Of a stretch of 64,000 nt of DNA, positions 55,129 through 64,000 are shown piece after piece (positions within the stretch are counted from its first letter, which is position 1; each line of letters begins with the position of its first letter). Origin of the DNA: Brugia malayi. Lineage: Eukaryota > Nematoda > Chromadorea > Rhabditida > Onchocercidae. The notes beneath the pieces are model-generated. The model did no database searches and was not told where the DNA came from. It saw nothing but the letters and a program-made list of their open reading frames with translations. Made by a program: the position numbers and the translations under genes. The stretch covers positions 3,076,001 to 3,140,000 of the forward strand of contig NW_025062478.1 in assembly GCF_000002995.4 (NCBI RefSeq). The letters run 5' to 3'.

Positions 55129-56219
55129 CTTGAAATAAAAAAGTTTCTTTCTGTCCACTTTTTCTCATTCTCATAAATATTTAAAAATGCATGTAAAATA
55201 AACAAAATTTTACTTAAATGACAACAATGCAAAAAAAAAAAGGTGGAAATTGATAAATGTAAACAAAATATTGGATTGAAATTCGTGACAATTTTATTTG
55301 TTGTTTGTTCCAAATTTTTTTTTGCCTTTTTTTTTGAAAAAAAAAAAGTAAAAATAAATCGATTTGATGAATTATTCCCATTAGAATAAAATTCTTTGCC
55401 AAAAAGAAATAAAAAAAAAAAAAAAACAAAAACAAAAACGAAAAAAAAAAGTTAAGAAAACATTTTTATTGGTTGTAAATCTTTGAAAAAAAAAAAAGAA
55501 AAAAGGAAATAGAAAATAATTCGATTGTAAATTTTTTGTGAATTGCAAAAAAAAGAAAAGTAAAATGTGTAAATTTAAAAAAATTAAAAAAATAAGAATA
55601 AATTACTAATTTTTCAATACTTTTTTTTTCAGCATTATGCATTGAAGAAGCTAATTTTAAGCGTAAAATTGATGAAAATTTTCAATTTTGTGATATTTGA
55701 AAAAAAGTTAATTTTACATCAAAAATTAGAATTGGAATTTTTATTTATCATTTATTTGTTCATTAATTTTGTTTATTTATTTATTGGATTTTATTTATCA
55801 TTAAAGTTAGAATTTCTACTCTGATTATTCGATTTTTTTTTTTGCATTATTTTAAATTGAAGTCTAAATTCTACAGTTATCCAGCGATATCTAATATTTA
55901 ATAGAAACTCAAAAAAAAAAAAAAAAATAATAAATCAATACAAACATTAATTTTTTACATTAATTTCAAACTTTTTCAATCACATTTTAACGTTTTAATA
56001 AAGTGTATTAATTTCTTATATAAATTAATGTGTAATCTAACTTTTTAAAATAATTTAGAAAGGAATTATCACTAAGTACTGAAATACTAAGGAATTTGAA
56101 TCAATTGCTAAAATTATATTTTTTGGAAGTTCACAAAAAAAGCAAACACAATTATTTAAATCATTTTCAGAGGCCGTTGAATAGTAATAGCAATGGTTTA
56201 TAAATGTAATAAGGTAATA

Positions 56220-56520
56220 CAATACTAATATTAATAATAATAGTAATAATAGTAATAATGATAATGAGAGTAACAATGATGATAAAAATAGAAATAATAA
56301 TAATAATAACAGCAATATCAGTAACAACAATAATAATAATAATAAAAATAATAATAATGATAATAATAACAATACTAATAACAAGAATGATAATAATAAT
56401 AATAATAATAATAGTAATAACAGCAATATCAGTAACAATCAATGGTAATAACAATGTTAGTATTGAAACAATCAAAATTACTGACAATAATAATGGCAAT
56501 AAAATAATTAATAATAATTA
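56220..56520. repeat. Imperfect AAT/AAC trinucleotide tract
   Basis: About 300 bp of AATAAT with AGTAAT, GATAAT and AACAAC variants, including a near-duplicated block (ACAGCAATATCAGTAACAA at about 56309 and again at about 56419). It produces poly-Leu/Ile ORFs that are artefacts. Confidence 0.93.
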
Positions 56521-57701
56521 ATAAAACTAACAATTATTTCATTTTAGTTCTAAGAAATACTTTGATTTTTTCATTTTCAAATCGCATTAAAATTTGAATA
56601 AAACGAAATAAAATTCACTTAAAGTGATTAATTTAATATTCCTGGGAACAAAATAAATGGATGGATTAAATAATAAAAATAAAAATTCAGTTAACACTCA
56701 AAAATATGAGAAATTCGAAAAAGTATTTAAGAATTAGGTTACAACTAAGAAAATAATTGATAGCAAAAGTAAATTTAAATAATACTTTAAGATAATAAAA
56801 ATGTATGAAATTGAAATTTCATTCATAGTTGATGTTATTTAGTAATAAATATGAATAAATTGAAATTAGTTTACTGCCAGTTTAGTTGCATTTTTTCCCT
56901 TTGAAATAATTTTTATAAAAATTTAAAAATGCAGATATTTTATTCACTTTTTTTTTTCCTTTTTATTTTGATTGTAAATTATGCGTAAAAATTGCTATTA
57001 AATTTTGTATCATTTTCAAAAAATGAAAAAAAAAAAAAAAGAAAAATGAATTACATTTTCATTTTCTTTCTATCATTCATATAAAACTTAGTTTCCTTTT
57101 TTTTTTTTTGAAAAAAAATTTTATTGTTAAAAATCCAGTTTACAATCATACAATTTCGAATTAAAAAAAAAAAAAAAAAAATAAAATGAAAATGAAAGAG
57201 AGAAAAAAAAAAAGGCAAATTATATTTTATTTTATTTTTATGGAATTTAATTTTCTTTTTTTTTAATTTCCTTTTTTTTTTTTTTTCTAACTTTAATCAT
57301 ATGCAATGTGATGTTTATTTAGTGAAATTAATCATTTTATCAATTTATTTTATTAAATTTTTTTTTATTTTTTTTTTTTTGCTTTTATTTATTTTTCAAC
57401 AAAAATTTTTTTTAGCCAAAAAAAAAAAAATTAAAATTGTAAAATAATTTAAATTCTTGTTTTTGTTATTTGTTGTTGTTAATGCTATCTTAAATTTAAG
57501 AATGTTTTCTTTTTTTTTTTTTTTTGCCTCTTTTCTATCAAATAATTATAGCAATTTTGAGTAAAAATTTTTTTAATTCCTTTTTTTTTTTTTTGAAAAT
57601 TTTGAGCTAAAGAAAAAAAAAATACAAATTTCAAAAACTATGAATCATTGTAAAATTTGCTAAATAATCTAATACATATAATATAGTAAAAGGAGGAAAA
57701 T

Positions 57702-57735
57702 AGAGAAAGAGAGAGAGAGAGAGAGAGGGAGAGAG
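57702..57735. repeat. GA microsatellite
   Basis: GAGAGAGAGAGAGAGAGGGA-type purine tract. Confidence 0.9.
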
Positions 57736-60661
57736 AAAAAAATGATAAGGTAAAATAGTTGGAGGAAAAAACGAGTGAAATGGAATAATTTGAAAAAAAA
57801 AAAAAGGTAAAAAAGGAATTTTTCAGTAATTTAACTTTAACTGATATGAAAAGTCATTTGAAAAAAATAATAATAATAAAAGAAAATATAATCATTAAAT
57901 AATTAATTAACAAATAAATCAAACAAAAGGTAACTAAGAAATTAATTGCTAATATTTTTTTTTAAACATTAAAATTTATATAATCTTCAAAAAAAAATAA
58001 AAGAAAAAAATCTTTTTTTAGGTTTTGTAACAATTGTTACATCATCAAATGGCTTATTAAAATAAATTTAATGATTTAATTTTATTTTTAAAATTTACAA
58101 GCAAATAATCGTTATTGACTAATATGACAAGATTAATTTAAATTTTAAATTTTAATTTTATGCCAACAAATTTTACTTTCAAATTATACATAGCTGATAA
58201 TAAATTATGTTCCATATCAGATTAATATAATATTTATCACAATTAATAGGATTACATTGTTATTAAAATAGCTATGCCACCTTCAAATCAATAATTAATT
58301 ATTCAATTTTGATAGAATTGCAAAATTATACATTTGTTTACATTTGATTAGTTTAAATTTTTGATGTTACTATTAATATATTATAATACAATTTATTATT
58401 TTAATTATTTTGTAAGTATTTCTCATTTTTAATTGATCAAAATTTTTTGAAAAAAGAAAGAATAGCAAAGAATTCAATCTGTAAAAAGAAAAAACAAATA
58501 TTTTTAATGTTTAACGTGGATTTGCTATGCAATTAAATTTAAAAATTTCCATAAAATATTACATTTACGCATTTTGTGATAAACCAAAAAGTTTTTTTTT
58601 TTTTTTTTTTGTATTTCATTTCAAATACAGTTTTTGATATGCAAAAAAATTTTGTGTATAATTCATTTTAGATAAAAATTGCAGAAAATATAATTAAAAA
58701 AAAGTTTTACTTATGTTTTATTTAACAGTATAAATTGTAAAAACATTAAAGCTAATTTATGGTTCATTTCAAAAATAAAATACCCAAATATCTAATTAAT
58801 TCTTATCATTGAAGTAAACTTTCAATGTAGAAAATTATTAAATTTGCAATTATAAATGATTTCAATTATTTTTTAATATTAAAATTAAATTTGATCACAG
58901 TTCTAGACACGGATCTTTAAGAAATTCCGATAATTCCTAATATTTTTTATGAATTCAATACCAAAAAAAGAAAACTCTAATTTTTTCTAAATTCTTTTTT
59001 AAGTGTTAAAGACGTGAGAAAAATATAATTCATTTAAAAATAAATAAATTTTGAACTTAATTGAAAAAAATGTAATCAAATATAAAGTGAGAGATTCAAG
59101 CTGTAAATCCAGAATTTAATCGTTTAATAAATTCCATATAATTGGGTCTAATAAAGTTTTACTTCTGCAGTAGCAATAACCGTATTTAATGACTGCAACT
59201 TCCGCAACAGATTTTTTTCGAATCCGGATAACTGATTCATTCACTTTTAACTTCTACTCATAGGTTTCAATTCTAAAGCCGGCTTATCATGCATTGCTTC
59301 AACTTGAAGCTTCATTATATGGTCCAGAAAATTGAAACTTATCTCAAGTCAGAAAAATGTTAAATTAAATTAGATCATTTATAGATTCTCTTATTCCACA
59401 TCTAACCTTATGGAACTTCGACACACCATCTCAAAAGATTGAGAACTTGACCATATGTTAAATATTTGAAATACTCCAAACATTTAAGTACAAAATGGCC
59501 TCTATAATACAGATGGGATGAAGCATCCTAATATTTTATTATTCCTTTATTTCATTTATTATATTATGAATAAGACTTATGGTTGCATTACAGGTTTAAG
59601 TTTACATTGTTGACTTTACTAAAATGAATATCAATGATATATTTTTGTATCGCATACTGGGAATTTAAGCAGCGCTTCCAAAAAAAAAATAAAATAAAAT
59701 AAAATAAAATAAAAAAACAACACAAATGCACACAGTGACGGACAATACGTCCTCTACAGCCAAAAAAGTATTTCCATATGAGCATAAAAAAATTACTTAA
59801 AACTAATGCATATAAAAAGACAAGTAAATGCATATAAAAAAGACACTTTGTTAAGGCAAGAAAAAGGTAGCAAAAATAACGCAGTACTTGATGGAAAGGA
59901 AAAGAAGTAGAATAATATTATAAATAAATTTAAAAAATAAAAAAAAAAAAAAATATGAAAAAGAGGTAAAAATCGAAATCAGACATATGAGTATACAGAA
60001 TAACAATTGGAAATATCAAAATGCTTGTAGTATAAAACAGTTTGGGAATATAATTCACGGAAAGACGAGAAATAGAATGCTTAAGAAAAGAGCAATATAA
60101 ATTATAAACATAAGTGACTTCATATTACAAATAAAAACTTTTCTACTTAATATTTTAATTGATTAACGAATGAAAAATCAAAAAATAAATTAGTAATTAA
60201 TCGAGTAGGATAATACTATAAATATATCAGAAAAAATATAATATGAAATAGATCAAAAATTAATTCAGACCAATCACTGTTCAAGCCTTATAAAGAGGGC
60301 ATAAAACAGAGAATTTACATTAGATCTCATCAAATGTCGTTTGTACACATGACTCTAAAATACTGATTAAAAAAACAATTGGACATTGATGTGCAAACTC
60401 ATATATTTTTTTTATTGATAAACAAGAAATCTTCATGATATAAATTACCTAATGCTTTGTCTTTTTTCTTTCCTTTTTCTTGGAGAAATATATCATTAGA
60501 AAGAATCCTATGCTTGCTTTTTCAAAATAAATCACGTAATATTGACTAAGTTTTGAAGTCTGTAAAATTTATGAATCGGTTACATATTATACAAAAAAAA
60601 AATTCACCTTATGACTAGAATGAAAAGGAAGAAAAAAACTACGTTATTCTTTCCACGTGAA

Positions 60662-63833
<3,172 letters not shown>

Positions 63834-64000
63834 CTGAAGTACAGGCATTGCATAACACCAACTGTAATTATTTGTGTACAGTTATTTGCGTGTCATACGT
63901 ACATATTGGCATACATGAAAATACTAGCATTTTAAAATCTAAATACTAAGCAAATGAATAGTGAGACTCACTCAAAAAAAGAAACTTGATTAATGAAATT
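63834..64000. other. PAK intron running off the right edge
   Basis: Begins with a TACTTCAG acceptor on minus. No CRIB-like (ISxPxxFxH) coding found here. Confidence 0.6.

Larger units (their letters stand above)
51600..60661. other. 9-kb gene-poor AT-rich stretch with microsatellites
   Basis: Between the DB-module gene and the PAK gene I find no exon with recognisable domain or coherent splice structure on either strand. It holds simple repeats at 55080-55128, 56220-56520, 57702-57735 and 59694-59715, a less AT-rich island at 53515-53700, and a higher-complexity stretch at 58900-59560 downstream of PAK. Confidence 0.65.

Noticed and set aside
56055..56521. Poly-Leu/Ile ORFs on both strands
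   Set aside because: Simple-repeat artefact of the AAT/AAC tract.

Overview
This is nuclear DNA of a nematode. The evidence is very AT-rich sequence full of homopolymer A/T runs, genes split by many short-to-medium GT..AG introns, 5' ends with splice-acceptor-like sites close to the start codon (as expected for spliced-leader trans-splicing), and a secreted DB-module protein, a family I know only from nematodes. Several introns per gene and AT richness fit a spirurid/filarial-type (clade III) worm better than Caenorhabditis; the species cannot be named from this alone. All gene models below were built by hand by joining exons in phase; most of the short ORFs in this window are exon fragments or simple-repeat artefacts.

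Layout, left to right: a 37-bp minisatellite (1-390) and a GATA-motif-rich upstream region lead into a CHK1 checkpoint kinase gene on + (1059-6244). After about 3.9 kb of empty AT-rich DNA come five minus/plus housekeeping genes: a SIRT2-class sirtuin (-, 13401-10172), the pore-membrane nucleoporin NDC1 (-, 21046-15793), the spliceosomal core protein Sm D3 (-, 22889-22123), a Borealin-like chromosomal-passenger subunit (-, 25788-23954) and ribosomal protein L38 (+, 27000-27735).

The middle of the window is a 16.6-kb Cys-loop ligand-gated ion channel gene (-, 44839-28245). Its second intron is about 9.3 kb and holds two complete genes on the opposite strand: a small secreted EGF plus ShKT protein (+, 37962-39324) and a nitrobindin/THAP4-like beta-barrel protein (+, 40902-43883). 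Downstream lies a G-rich degenerate tetranucleotide tract, then a secreted EGF-like/DB-module protein (-, 51599-47729) with an unusual tandem array of its own exon-intron junction. A 9-kb gene-poor stretch with microsatellites follows, and the window ends in a group II p21-activated kinase (-, 63833-60662) whose CRIB-bearing 5' end lies beyond the right edge.

Functionally several genes relate to cell division and the nucleus: CHK1 (DNA-damage checkpoint), NDC1 (nuclear pore), Borealin (chromosome passenger complex), Sm D3 (splicing) and a sirtuin. There is no sign that they form one pathway or operon here. I found no tRNA, rRNA, autonomous transposon ORF, CRISPR or horizontally acquired gene.
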